This document shows positions 17,087 through 26,228 of a DNA stretch of 59,933 nucleotides, piece after piece. Under the pieces are notes generated by a model. The model was given only the letters and a program-made list of their open reading frames with translations, had not been told where the DNA came from and made no database searches. The stretch spans positions 1 to 59,933 of the forward strand of contig CAJTRU010000016.1 of assembly GCA_910579085.1 (NCBI GenBank), in the 5' to 3' direction. The number at the start of each line of letters is the position of its first letter. The stretch's first letter is position 1. The position numbers and the translations under genes are program-made. The DNA is from an uncultured Lachnospiraceae bacterium. Lineage in GTDB: Bacteria > Bacillota > Clostridia > Lachnospirales > Lachnospiraceae.

Positions 17087-17812
17087 ATGTATGGTATTGA
17101 AGAAAATTTAAAAACATTAAAAAACTGGATTGAAGAAAGCAGCAATATTGTATTTTTTGGCGGCGCTGGTGTTTCAACTGAAAGCGGTATACCCGATTTC
17201 CGCAGTACTGATGGTTTATACAGCCAGACGTATGACTATCCGCCAGAAACAATACTAAGCCATTCTTTTTTCCGCCAGAAACCAGGGGAATTTTATAAAT
17301 TTTACCGTGACAAAATGATTTGTACAGATGCAGAACCTAATATTACACACTTAAAACTTGCAGAACTTGAACAGAAAGGTAAACTTAAAGCTGTTATTAC
17401 ACAAAATATTGATGGCCTGCACCAGAAAGCTGGCAGCAAAACTGTCTATGAACTTCATGGTTCAGTTTTAAGGAACTATTGTATGAAATGCCATAAATTT
17501 TATGACATAGATGCAATCACTTCTTCCACAGACATACCCATTTGCAGTTGTGGAGGTATTATAAAGCCTGACGTTGTATTATATGAAGAAGGGCTTGACA
17601 ATAATACAACCAGCTCTTCTGTAGCTGCTATAAGTGATGCAGATATATTAATAGTTGGAGGGACTTCACTTGCAGTCTACCCTGCTGCCGGGCTTTTACA
17701 ATATTACTCTGGCAACAAGCTTGTCCTTATTAATAAATCCGCCACACCACTTGACAGCAAGGCAGACCTTCTGTTACAATGCCCGCTAGGTGAAGTATTT
17801 TCACAAATATAA
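17087..17812 (+). CDS. cobB: Sir2-family NAD-dependent protein deacylase
   Basis: All sirtuin landmarks are present in 241 residues: GAGVSTESGIPDFRS for NAD binding, TQNIDGLHQKAGS, the catalytic His in VYELHGSVLRNYC, a Zn site CMKC...CSCGG, and the late GGTSLAVYPAA. The enzyme removes acyl groups from lysines with NAD, giving nicotinamide and O-acyl-ADP-ribose. AAAGGAGGG precedes the start. It follows the AbrB gene closely and precedes the TSCPD gene, so the three may share a transcript. Confidence 0.93.
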   Translation: MYGIEENLKTLKNWIEESSNIVFFGGAGVSTESGIPDFRSTDGLYSQTYDYPPETILSHSFFRQKPGEFYKFYRDKMICTDAEPNITHLKLAELEQKGKLKAVITQNIDGLHQKAGSKTVYELHGSVLRNYCMKCHKFYDIDAITSSTDIPICSCGGIIKPDVVLYEEGLDNNTTSSSVAAISDADILIVGGTSLAVYPAAGLLQYYSGNKLVLINKSATPLDSKADLLLQCPLGEVFSQI

Positions 17813-17888
17813 CATATAGCATTACAATTACCATTGCCAGGAATATACCATAAATGGCATTATAGTTAATGCAGGAACGGAGGATTTT

Positions 17889-18146
17889 ATGAGATATACA
17901 TATAAAACAAAAGGAACTTGTTCATCACAGATTGAATTTGATATTAATGATAATGTTATAACAAATGTGACATTTACAGGAGGCTGTAATGGAAACCTCC
18001 AAGCTGTCCGCTCACTTGTTGACGGGCTTACAGTTGAACAGATTGAGAAAAAAGTAAGAGGCATAATGTGTGGAATGAAAGGCACATCATGTCCAGACCA
18101 GCTTGCCAAAGCAGTACGTGAAGCATATGAGCATACACATGCATAA
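17889..18146 (+). CDS. TSCPD-domain protein (TIGR03905-like)
   Basis: The 85-residue protein has the hallmark GTSCPDQLAKAV near the C-terminus, plus GTCSSQIEFDI, FTGGCNGNLQAV and CGMKG. TSCPD domains are otherwise found at the end of vitamin B12-dependent ribonucleotide reductases, and the stand-alone form is of unknown function. Four to five conserved Cys suggest metal or nucleotide-related binding. A good ribosome site (ACGGAGG) precedes the ATG. It ends at a bidirectional terminator. Confidence 0.85.
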   Translation: MRYTYKTKGTCSSQIEFDINDNVITNVTFTGGCNGNLQAVRSLVDGLTVEQIEKKVRGIMCGMKGTSCPDQLAKAVREAYEHTHA

Positions 18147-18159
18147 AACAGCATTATAA

Positions 18160-18192
18160 AAGGCATCCCCCTGTATATCAGGGGTTTGCCTT
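18160..18192. terminator. Bidirectional terminator between tscpd and ltaS-like genes
   Basis: AAGGCATCCCCCTG pairs with CAGGGGTTTGCCTT around a TATAT loop. The stop codon of the minus-strand ltaS-like gene (18178) lies inside the hairpin, so one structure ends both convergent transcripts. Confidence 0.8.
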
Positions 18193-19998
18193 AAAATGCC
18201 TGTCAAGCCTGTTCTTATCATCAAAAAGATAATTATACTGCACAATTTCATACTCTTTCATTAGTTGCGCATATTTATTATTTCTCTCTTTTTTTTCATG
18301 CAGTGTGCCTGTACTGTCGTAACTCCCCACCGCACTTATAGCTGGAAGCTTTTTATATAAATCCAGCAGATAACGGTTAAAATTGTTTAACTTTAACCCT
18401 GCTGCATCTAAGAATATAGAAGAAAGATAATTAATTGATGCTTTCTCTATAAACATTTCCTGGATATCATAATTTGCCCATATAAGAAATGGCACTTTAT
18501 GTTTTAACATCGTATCTTCATGTGTAAACTGTAATGGCATTTTACCCATTAAATCCTTATAAAACAAGTCTGGAAGATGTGGCTGGTGGTCACCAAATAA
18601 AAGTATAATAACAGGTTCATCTACATCCTGGAAATATGTGATTAACTGTTCCAGTGCATCATCAGACATTTTCATAAGTGAAAGATACTGTTCTGCCTGC
18701 ATCCCGGCATAAAATGATGTAATATGTACACTGTCTTTAAACTTATAACTTGTATTATTATATGGATTATGGTTCTGCATTGTTACATTAAATACACAAA
18801 GTGAAGAACCTTCTTTTTTATTCTCATATAATTCCTCTATCTTCTGGTAACTAGACAAATCACTAATATAATCCCTTACAAGCATTGGGTTCTCAAAATC
18901 ATCCGCAGATAAAAATTTGTCAAAATATAACAGCGGGTATACCCTGTTCCTGTTATATCCAGAGGCATTATACGGATGTATTGCAACTGCTTCATTATAG
19001 CCTTCATGCGATTTTATATTACTTATAACAGAAGGAAGATACCCATCCATATATTGCAGGTAAGGGTTTCCTGGCAGAAAGACCTTGCTGCACCCTGTAA
19101 GGAATTCAAACTCTGAGTTTGAAGTATAGCCTCCATAAACAGAAGACTGCACATAGCCTTTAATAGTATTTTCCTTAAGGCTGTCATAAAATGGCATTAC
19201 ATTTATATCAGTCTGGTAATCACCAAGCACACGCAAATCAGAAAATGACTCATTCATTATCATTATAATATTAGGATTTTTCTGTCCAGTTTTAGTATTT
19301 CCGCTGTAACTTTCATCTGTTTCATAAGCTGATAATATTTTATCTGCTTTTTCTACTGAATATCCTGGTGGTTCTTCTACCCTTGCAGTTCCTGCATTAG
19401 CAGTAAAATAAAGCAGATAACCATAATCACTTATACCAATATTGTGGTCCCATGTAATAGAACTTACTCCTTTAAAGAAGGCTGCATCAAAGTTTATCCA
19501 TGCAGTAAATGCCAGACATATGGCTATTCCTGCCAGTGATTTAGTTAATTGCTTCCTGCCAAAGTAACTGCCCTTATGCCTGCGTGGCAGATACCTGCAC
19601 ATTAAAATACCTGCTGCCCCTGTAAAACAGCCTGCCAGAAAATGTGGTGTTACACTGTAAGAATACCCTCCAGCCACTGTTGCCGCAGTCTTAACAGCAT
19701 AAAAGTCCATATAAACAATACCATAACCCCTGAATGATATTACAAAAAAATTTGCTATTCCAGCCAGCAGCACCAAAAAACATGAAATTAAAAATGCAGC
19801 TCTAATGCTTTGTAAAACACTGGCAAGCATAAGATTTACAAGCATTATAAGAACTACATTTTTAATAATTATATCACTGGGAAAGTCTGTGGCTGCCTTG
19901 TTTAAAAACAGTTCTAAATACAGAAATTCCCAGAAACTTAATGTTATAAATATTATAACATTCATAAAGCCCTTAATAACAATATTTCTGTCTGGCAT
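18178..19998 (-). CDS. LTA synthase-family membrane sulfatase-fold protein
   Basis: The 606-residue protein has five N-terminal membrane spans (roughly residues 12-190) and then an extracellular alkaline-phosphatase/sulfatase fold. MIMNESFSDLRVLG holds the metal-bound nucleophile region, GGYTSNSEFEFLTG is the conserved second motif, and LFGDHQPHLPDLFY is the C-terminal metal site. Such enzymes move glycerol-phosphate from phosphatidylglycerol onto lipoteichoic acid or glycolipid. No ribosome site is visible, and the start lies 5 nt past the htrA stop, so translation is probably coupled. Whether it builds chains or only primes them is not clear. Confidence 0.85.
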   Translation of the reverse strand: MPDRNIVIKGFMNVIIFITLSFWEFLYLELFLNKAATDFPSDIIIKNVVLIMLVNLMLASVLQSIRAAFLISCFLVLLAGIANFFVISFRGYGIVYMDFYAVKTAATVAGGYSYSVTPHFLAGCFTGAAGILMCRYLPRRHKGSYFGRKQLTKSLAGIAICLAFTAWINFDAAFFKGVSSITWDHNIGISDYGYLLYFTANAGTARVEEPPGYSVEKADKILSAYETDESYSGNTKTGQKNPNIIMIMNESFSDLRVLGDYQTDINVMPFYDSLKENTIKGYVQSSVYGGYTSNSEFEFLTGCSKVFLPGNPYLQYMDGYLPSVISNIKSHEGYNEAVAIHPYNASGYNRNRVYPLLYFDKFLSADDFENPMLVRDYISDLSSYQKIEELYENKKEGSSLCVFNVTMQNHNPYNNTSYKFKDSVHITSFYAGMQAEQYLSLMKMSDDALEQLITYFQDVDEPVIILLFGDHQPHLPDLFYKDLMGKMPLQFTHEDTMLKHKVPFLIWANYDIQEMFIEKASINYLSSIFLDAAGLKLNNFNRYLLDLYKKLPAISAVGSYDSTGTLHEKKERNNKYAQLMKEYEIVQYNYLFDDKNRLDRHFKANP

Positions 19999-20003
19999 AT
20001 CAT

Positions 20004-21800
20004 TTAATTTGAAAATGGGTTTGAAAACGGATTTGAAAAGAAACCACCAAAACCATCATCACTCTGGTTATCATCCTGTCCATCTTCATCCTGCCTGCTA
20101 GTATAAGTGCCTCCGCTATCTGGAAGATTGTCAACAGTTTCTACTCCCTGGAGCTTGACTTTTACTTTTTTCTCCTCATATGAACCATTATTACTGCGCT
20201 GGAATGTAACCTCAATTTCAGTACCTTTGCGGTAACTGTTTACTTTTTCCTGAAGGCTTTCAGATGTTGTCACTTCCATGTTATTAATGCTTGTGATTAT
20301 ATCACCAGTTTTTAAACCAGCCTTTTGTGCTGCCCCGTCTTCTGAAACTCTTTCAATATAAACACCATTTGGAATATTATAATAGCTTGCTTCATCTGTA
20401 ACCGTTCTTACAACTACACCCATATAGCCTTTTTCATCATCTGTCAGCTCTTCTTTATTCATAAGTTCATCAATAATAGGGGTTGCTACAGAGATAGGTA
20501 TTGCATAGCCTACACCTTCTACTGATGAGTCTGCAATTTTAGCTGAATTAATGCCAATTACCTGTCCCTGGAGGTTAAGAAGCGCTCCGCCACTGTTGCC
20601 TGGGTTAATTGCTGCATCAGTCTGTATTGCTTTAATCTTATTAGTTACACCTGTTTTCTCAGACTCTTCTATAATCTCCCTGTCCTTTGCGCTTATATAG
20701 CCAACTGTTACAGACTGCCCGTAACCAAGTGAATTTCCTATTGCAATAGCAATCTCACCAAGCTTCAGGCTTTCAGAATTGCCTAAATCTGCTATCTTTA
20801 TTTTATCCATTGTGGAGTCCTTAACAGACTTGGCCTTAACTGCAATAACTGCAATATCATTGCTTGCAGCAGTCCCTTTGACAGTTGCCTCATAAACTTC
20901 GTTATCTATAAACTGTACAGAAATTGTCTTTGCACCATCTATAACATGGTTATTAGTTGCTATAAGAAGCTCTTTGTCATTCTGTCCAACAATAAAGCCA
21001 GAACCACAGCTTGTTCTGTCACGCTGCTGGTAATACTTTCCAAACAAGTCATAATAGTCTGTACCTTCTGATGTGCTTGTAATAGCAACCATTGCAGGCA
21101 TTGTCTGTTCAACAATCCCTGACACATCTGTAACTGCACCCTTTGGGCCAACAACTGTACCGCTGCCAGCTTTACTTGTAGTAGTTCTTTCTGGCTCTTT
21201 GGCATCCTGGCTTGTAGTACCAATCTTCTTTGGACTGGTTATGCCAAGCACATTGCCTGACAGGTAACGCACAGCTTCAAAACATGTACCTGCAACAACA
21301 CCAAACAAAACTGCACATGCTGCTGTTATAAGCAGTTTCTTTCCAGTCCCCATGCCCTTTTTATTCTGCTGCTGGTTACTGTTATTATTGTACTGGCTGT
21401 TATAATTACTGTAACCACTGTCATTATAGCCACTGTTATAATTATTGTTATAGCTGCTGCCCTGCTGCTCTGTATTATTATCACTATAGCTGTTGTTATA
21501 ACTGCTTGTGTAATTCCCATTACTATAACTGTTGTTATAAACCTGTCCCTGTGTACTATTGTCCTGATGTGGATATTGGTTCTCCTGTCCTGATGCCTGT
21601 TCCCCATACTGTGATGCCTGTGTTGTGTCCCCATGTGTACTGTCATTTCCTGGATAATAGTCACCTGAATGGGTTACACTATTATCACCCTCTTTATAAG
21701 AATAGCTGTAAGTAGAAGAACCTGGAGGGCTTGTGCCCTCAACAGGATTACCATATTCACCTGTATAAGAGTTACTGTTATTGTTATTATTTTCCTCCAT
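20004..21800 (-). CDS. htrA: HtrA/DegP-like membrane-anchored serine protease
   Basis: The first 150 residues are low-complexity Asn/Ser/Tyr/Gln/Gly and cytoplasmic, then one membrane anchor (LLITAACAVLFGVVAG). The trypsin-like domain follows with His in ATNNHVIDGA, Asp in ASNDIAVIAVKA and Ser in INPGNSGGALLN. A PDZ domain (GVYIERVSEDGAAQKAG, TGDIITSINNMEV) completes it. It ends with an FSNPFSN repeat. It degrades or refolds misfolded exported proteins at the outer face. Total 598 residues. It is the first gene of an operon with the ltaS-like gene, linking protease and envelope polymer synthesis. Confidence 0.93.
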   Translation of the reverse strand: MEENNNNNSNSYTGEYGNPVEGTSPPGSSTYSYSYKEGDNSVTHSGDYYPGNDSTHGDTTQASQYGEQASGQENQYPHQDNSTQGQVYNNSYSNGNYTSSYNNSYSDNNTEQQGSSYNNNYNSGYNDSGYSNYNSQYNNNSNQQQNKKGMGTGKKLLITAACAVLFGVVAGTCFEAVRYLSGNVLGITSPKKIGTTSQDAKEPERTTTSKAGSGTVVGPKGAVTDVSGIVEQTMPAMVAITSTSEGTDYYDLFGKYYQQRDRTSCGSGFIVGQNDKELLIATNNHVIDGAKTISVQFIDNEVYEATVKGTAASNDIAVIAVKAKSVKDSTMDKIKIADLGNSESLKLGEIAIAIGNSLGYGQSVTVGYISAKDREIIEESEKTGVTNKIKAIQTDAAINPGNSGGALLNLQGQVIGINSAKIADSSVEGVGYAIPISVATPIIDELMNKEELTDDEKGYMGVVVRTVTDEASYYNIPNGVYIERVSEDGAAQKAGLKTGDIITSINNMEVTTSESLQEKVNSYRKGTEIEVTFQRSNNGSYEEKKVKVKLQGVETVDNLPDSGGTYTSRQDEDGQDDNQSDDGFGGFFSNPFSNPFSN

Positions 21801-21902
21801 AGTTTATCCCTCATATCTTTCTATAATTAACAATCTGCATATATATGCTATTATCCTACTTTTTTTGCAATGCGTCAATATGGATTTAAACGGAAACCAC
21901 GT

Positions 21903-22175
21903 CTGTTTCATAAATTCCTTTACAATAAACTGTATGCAGGATAATTTCCAGTTATTTTTTGCTGGTGGGCGGACGGTTTCTGTGCCAGAGCCAGAATATT
22001 CCATACAAGGGGTACGCTTCCGCTACGGCAGGCCACGCAACGCACATAAAATCTGAAAAAACCAGATTTAAATGCCGGCGGGCCTGAAGTACCCCTTTTA
22101 TGGAATATTACTGGCATCTGTGCACTGTAAACCGTCCGCCTGCCAGCAAAAAATAACTGGAAATCTATGAAACAG
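21903..22175. repeat. Long palindromic repeat, copy C (best preserved)
   Basis: The outer ends CTGTTTCATA and TATGAAACAG pair. Then TTTCCAGTTATTTTTTGCTG pairs with CAGCAAAAAATAACTGGAAA, GGCGGACGGTTT with AAACCGTCCGCC, GAATATTCCAT with ATGGAATATT, and AAGGGGTAC with GTACCCCTT. The centre holds AAATCTG and CAGATTT. The transcript of either strand would fold into one long rod. It lies in the gap between htrA and the glycosylphosphotransferase, with no gene in it. Confidence 0.9.
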
Positions 22176-22253
22176 AAACCATTCATTCTTGCACTAAGTC
22201 TATCACCATTTTGTGTAAAAGTTGTGAAAAAGAAATTAATTTATCATTATTTA

Positions 22254-22282
22254 TTGCGAAATGGAAGTTTTATGGCTATAAT
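22254..22282 (+). promoter_or_regulatory. SigA-type promoter for the glycosylphosphotransferase operon
   Basis: TTGCGA (22254-22259) and TATAAT (22277-22282) are 17 bp apart. The leader just after it contains a short dyad (TAAACGGC with GCCGTGTTTA, about 22286-22313), which may control the transcript. Confidence 0.75.
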
Positions 22283-22366
22283 AAATAAACGGCACAGGGA
22301 CAAGCCGTGTTTACTTAGACAAAAACCAGTGTTTTCTTAATACTTTTTTAAAAAGAAGGTGAAGAT

Positions 22367-23800
22367 TTGATACGTGAAAACCAAAAACTGCTTAATATTA
22401 TGCATATTATTATAGATGCAATTATTATAGCCTTTTCATTTCTGCTTGCTTACCAGCTCAGGTTTGATGACACATGGAGCCCTCTTATCAAATACAATAT
22501 TATACGGCCTCCATTTGGATATTATAAATCACTTGAAGAATACCGCAACATGCTTATAATGCTTATTCCATGTTATATTATTATATACTATATCTGTGGA
22601 ATGTATGACCCAAAACGTACTTCTGGCAGGCGTTCAGAATTGTTCAGCCTTATTAAATCAAGTATACTTGGTATGCTTTATACAGTTGCAATATTATATT
22701 TCCTTTTAAGGGAAAATAACTATGCCCGTCTTTTCCTTGGAATTTTCGTTGTATTAAATATCAGCATTGACTATATGTTCAGGCTTTTTGTTATAAAAAT
22801 GCTGCGCAAGATGAGAAGGGCTGGCAAAAACCTTAAGCACATCCTTATTGTAGGTTACAGCCGTACTGCCAAAGGATATATTGACAGGTTAAGGTCACAC
22901 CCTGACTGGGGTTACTCCATTCATGGAATGCTTGATGATAACCAGCCTGAAGGTGAAACATACAAACACGTACAGATAATCGGCAAAATAAACAAACTTC
23001 CAGGGCTTTTAGCCTCAAACGAATATGACGAGATTGCAATAACACTTGGAATTGATGAATACAGCAAACTTGAAAAGATTGTTGCAATATGTGAAAAATC
23101 AGGCGTACACACTAAGTTTATACCTGATTATAACAATATTATACCTACAAAACCCTATACAGAAGACCTTGATGGTATTCCAGTTATACATGTAAGGCAC
23201 GTGCCTTTAAGTTCATCTTTTAATAAAGTGCTTAAAAGATGTGTTGATATATTCGGGTCACTTGTTGCAATTATTATTTTCTGTATCCCAATGCTTGCCA
23301 CGGCACTGGTTATTAAGATTACTTCACCAGGCCCGCTTATTTTCAAACAGAAAAGAATAGGGCTCCATAACAGGGAATTTTCAATATATAAATTCCGTTC
23401 TATGAAAGTACAGGAAGAAAGCAAAGAGAAAAAAGCATGGACTACAGAGAACGACCCGCGTGTTACTAAATTTGGCAGGTTTATGCGCAAGACCAATATT
23501 GATGAACTGCCACAGCTTTTTAATGTATTAAAAGGGGATATGAGCCTTGTAGGCCCAAGGCCTGAGCGCCCGTATTTTGTTGATAAATTTAAAGAAGAGA
23601 TACCAAGGTACATGATTAAACACCAGGTACGCCCAGGAATGACCGGATGGGCGCAGGTAAACGGATACAGAGGTGATACTTCTATAACAAAACGAATTGA
23701 ATGTGATTTATATTATGTTGAAAACTGGTCAATGTTCTTGGACTTTAAAATACTTTTCCTGACATTTTTTGGCAATAATGTAAATAAAAATGCTTACTAA
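22367..23800 (+). CDS. Polyprenyl glycosylphosphotransferase (WbaP/CpsE type)
   Basis: Four to five N-terminal membrane spans (LNIMHIIIDAIIIAFSFLLA, MLIMLIPCYIIIYYICGMY, MLYTVAILYFLL and others) lead into a Rossmann-like CoA-binding domain (HILIVGYSRTAKGYID) and a C-terminal sugar transferase domain with FKQKRIGLHNREFSIYKFRS, NIDELPQLFNVLKGDMSLVG and RPGMTGWAQVNGYRG. This enzyme loads the first sugar-phosphate onto undecaprenyl-phosphate for exopolysaccharide. The start is TTG, with AAGGTGA upstream and a strong promoter. The histidine kinase follows after 20 bp. No other polysaccharide genes are near, which is unusual. Confidence 0.9.
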   Translation: MIRENQKLLNIMHIIIDAIIIAFSFLLAYQLRFDDTWSPLIKYNIIRPPFGYYKSLEEYRNMLIMLIPCYIIIYYICGMYDPKRTSGRRSELFSLIKSSILGMLYTVAILYFLLRENNYARLFLGIFVVLNISIDYMFRLFVIKMLRKMRRAGKNLKHILIVGYSRTAKGYIDRLRSHPDWGYSIHGMLDDNQPEGETYKHVQIIGKINKLPGLLASNEYDEIAITLGIDEYSKLEKIVAICEKSGVHTKFIPDYNNIIPTKPYTEDLDGIPVIHVRHVPLSSSFNKVLKRCVDIFGSLVAIIIFCIPMLATALVIKITSPGPLIFKQKRIGLHNREFSIYKFRSMKVQEESKEKKAWTTENDPRVTKFGRFMRKTNIDELPQLFNVLKGDMSLVGPRPERPYFVDKFKEEIPRYMIKHQVRPGMTGWAQVNGYRGDTSITKRIECDLYYVENWSMFLDFKILFLTFFGNNVNKNAY

Positions 23801-23820
23801 TATCCAGAAAGGGGATTATA

Positions 23821-25386
23821 TTGAAAATACGCAGCAGGCTTATTGTTGCCTTTCTTATTATGACAGTTTTCCCACTGTGTGCAGGTGCTGCCAGTTTCCA
23901 CAAAACAGTGCAGATGCAGGCAGATACGCTTATAGCATATTACAGCGCTGACCCTGCTGACTATGAAGGTTATGGGTTTATATTAAATCCTGTACAGGTA
24001 TTATATAATATCACCTCTAAAGATTTTAATACTATTGCAGACATTGCAGACCAGCACCCTGACAGACTTCTTGACCCTGCTACAATAAACACTATTACAC
24101 GTACCCTTGCAGGCAGGGACACTTTTATAGTTATAAGATATAAAGATGAGGAATTCTATGTTGGTAATAAAGAGTGCTATAACAGGATGAATATCCTTCC
24201 ATACTTTACAGAAGCAAGAAAAGACAATAATTATATATCACTTGATACTAAAAATTCCTTGTTAATACGTGGCAAAGATTTCTATTTTACTGACAATACG
24301 GAAGGCCAGTTTTATCTTATAACTGATTTGTCAAAGCTTATGCCATACTGGAAAAATTCTTTCCGTGATATACTAATATGTTTCCTTGCAATTATTGTTA
24401 TAACAGGCACAATACTTATATTATGGCTTTACCACAGTATTGTAAAACCACTTGATATACTCCATATTGCTACAATGCAGATAGGGGCAGGAAACCTTGA
24501 CAACCCTGTGCGTGTAACTTCCTCTGATGAAATTGGCGAACTTTGCCGTGATTTTGAGGAAATGCGCATACGCCTTAAGTCAATACTTGAAGAAAGAATA
24601 CAATATGAACAGAATACACGTGATATGATGGGAAGCATATCACATGATTTAAAAACACCACTTACAGCAATTAAGGGCTACGCAGAAGGGCTGGCAGACG
24701 GTGTAGCCGCAACTCCTGGAAAACAGGAAAAATACCTTAAAACAATTATAGCAAAAGCTGTTGATATGACATATCTTGTAGATGAACTATCACTTTTCGC
24801 CAAAATAGAACAAAATGCACTTCCATATAATTTTACTGTTTTAAATATAGGGGAATATTTTGAGGATTGTATTGACGAAATTGCATTTGACCTTGAAGCA
24901 CATAATATTAAAACCAATTATGAAAACAACACCAGTGAAAATACCCTAATCACAGCCGACCCTGAACAGCTTAAACGTGTTATCAATAACATAACTGGCA
25001 ATTCAGTTAAATATATGGATAAAGCAGAAGGCATTATAAGAATAACAATAAGTGATGTTATACCGCCTCCTGTTTCACCGCCTTTATACCGCCAGATTAA
25101 CGAAGATGGCACAGATGTTATACCACCAAAAGCCCGTGATGAATTTATACAGGTTGAAATATCTGATAACGGCCCGGGCATTGACAGGCGTGACCTGCCA
25201 TTTATATTTGACCGTTTTTACCGCGCTGACGCCTCACGCAACTCTTCTAAAGGAGGCAGCGGCCTCGGGCTTGCAATTGTACAAAAAATCATATCCGACC
25301 ACAATGGCAGGATATGGGCAGAAAGCACCCCTGGCAAGGGCACTTCTGTTTACTTTACACTTAAAAAGAAACTTATAAACACCTAA
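23821..25386 (+). CDS. Membrane sensor histidine kinase
   Basis: The kinase starts with TTG behind AAAGGGG. It has a first span at about residues 7-24, a roughly 150-residue outside sensor region, a second span (ILICFLAIIVITGTILILWL), a HAMP linker (SIVKPLDILHIATMQIGAG), and a HisKA dimer with phospho-His in MGSISHDLKTPLTAIKGY. The ATPase has N box NNITGNSVKYM, DNGPGID, FDRFYRAD and GSGLGLAIV. It pairs with the response regulator 25 bp downstream. Grouping with a glycosylphosphotransferase suggests cell-surface stress sensing; the signal is unknown. Confidence 0.93.
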   Translation: MKIRSRLIVAFLIMTVFPLCAGAASFHKTVQMQADTLIAYYSADPADYEGYGFILNPVQVLYNITSKDFNTIADIADQHPDRLLDPATINTITRTLAGRDTFIVIRYKDEEFYVGNKECYNRMNILPYFTEARKDNNYISLDTKNSLLIRGKDFYFTDNTEGQFYLITDLSKLMPYWKNSFRDILICFLAIIVITGTILILWLYHSIVKPLDILHIATMQIGAGNLDNPVRVTSSDEIGELCRDFEEMRIRLKSILEERIQYEQNTRDMMGSISHDLKTPLTAIKGYAEGLADGVAATPGKQEKYLKTIIAKAVDMTYLVDELSLFAKIEQNALPYNFTVLNIGEYFEDCIDEIAFDLEAHNIKTNYENNTSENTLITADPEQLKRVINNITGNSVKYMDKAEGIIRITISDVIPPPVSPPLYRQINEDGTDVIPPKARDEFIQVEISDNGPGIDRRDLPFIFDRFYRADASRNSSKGGSGLGLAIVQKIISDHNGRIWAESTPGKGTSVYFTLKKKLINT

Positions 25387-25411
25387 TTATTTCTAATAGC
25401 GGAGGTACACT

Positions 25412-26101
25412 ATGAATAAAATACTTATTATTGAAGATGAGTCTTCTATCGCTGAACTTGAAAAGGATTATCTTGAATTAAGCGATTTTGAAGTAACAAT
25501 AGAGTCTGATGGGAGTTCTGGTGCTGCACATGCAATAGATGAGGATTTTGACCTTATTATACTTGACCTTATGCTTCCTGGCATGGATGGTTTTGAAATA
25601 TGCAGCCTTATAAGGGAAAAAAAGAACACACCTATAATTATTGTTTCTGCTAAAAAAGATGATATAGACAAAATAAGGGGGCTTGGCATAGGTGCTGACG
25701 ATTATATGACTAAACCTTTCAGCCCAAGTGAACTTGTTGCAAGGGTAAAGGCACATCTTGCACGTTATAAACGCCTTACATCTGCTGGTACAAAAGAAAA
25801 TGAAATTATTGAGATACGCGGGCTTAAAATTGATAAAACTGCACGCCGTGTATATATAAACGGTGAAGAAAAGAACTTTACAACCAAAGAATTTGATTTG
25901 CTTGCATTTCTTGCACAGAACCCGAACCATGTATATTCTAAAGAAGAATTATTTAAAGAAATATGGGAACTTGAGTCTGTTGGCGATATTGCAACAGTCA
26001 CAGTACATATTAAGAAAATACGTGAAAAAATCGAAGAATCAACTGCTAAGCCACAATATATTGAAACAATCTGGGGTGTAGGCTACCGCTTTAAAATGTA
26101 A
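25412..26101 (+). CDS. OmpR/PhoB-family response regulator
   Basis: The 229-residue protein has the receiver acidic pair ILIIEDES, phospho-acceptor Asp in LIILDLMLPGMDG, Thr/Ser in IIIVSAKKD and Lys in MTKPFSPSEL. The C-terminal winged helix (KNFTTKEFDLLAFLAQNP, VTVHIKKIREKIE, TIWGVGYRFKM) is of the OmpR type. It is the cognate partner of the kinase just upstream. AGCGGAGG precedes the ATG. A hairpin at about 26118-26132 followed by T residues ends the operon. Confidence 0.95.
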   Translation: MNKILIIEDESSIAELEKDYLELSDFEVTIESDGSSGAAHAIDEDFDLIILDLMLPGMDGFEICSLIREKKNTPIIIVSAKKDDIDKIRGLGIGADDYMTKPFSPSELVARVKAHLARYKRLTSAGTKENEIIEIRGLKIDKTARRVYINGEEKNFTTKEFDLLAFLAQNPNHVYSKEELFKEIWELESVGDIATVTVHIKKIREKIEESTAKPQYIETIWGVGYRFKM

Positions 26102-26117
26102 TAAACCATGCATATTT

Positions 26118-26140
26118 TCAACTGCCAGTTGAATTTTTAC
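26118..26140 (+). terminator. Terminator after the two-component operon
   Basis: TCAACTG and CAGTTGA form a tight hairpin with a one-base loop, followed by ATTTTT. It is short but well placed, about 17 bp after the response regulator stop. Confidence 0.6.
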
Positions 26141-26228
26141 GCAAAACTCCATTATATAGTTATTGTCCTTAAATATAACATACTGTTAAAATCATTATAA
26201 TAATAATGGAGAAAGGCATGGTACAAAA

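Noticed and set aside
22285..22315. Possible c-di-GMP riboswitch (CGGCACAGGGACAAGCC)
   Set aside because: It resembles the GEMM start only superficially; the second conserved half (GACGCAAAGCC and tetraloop receptor) is missing. Kept only as a leader dyad.
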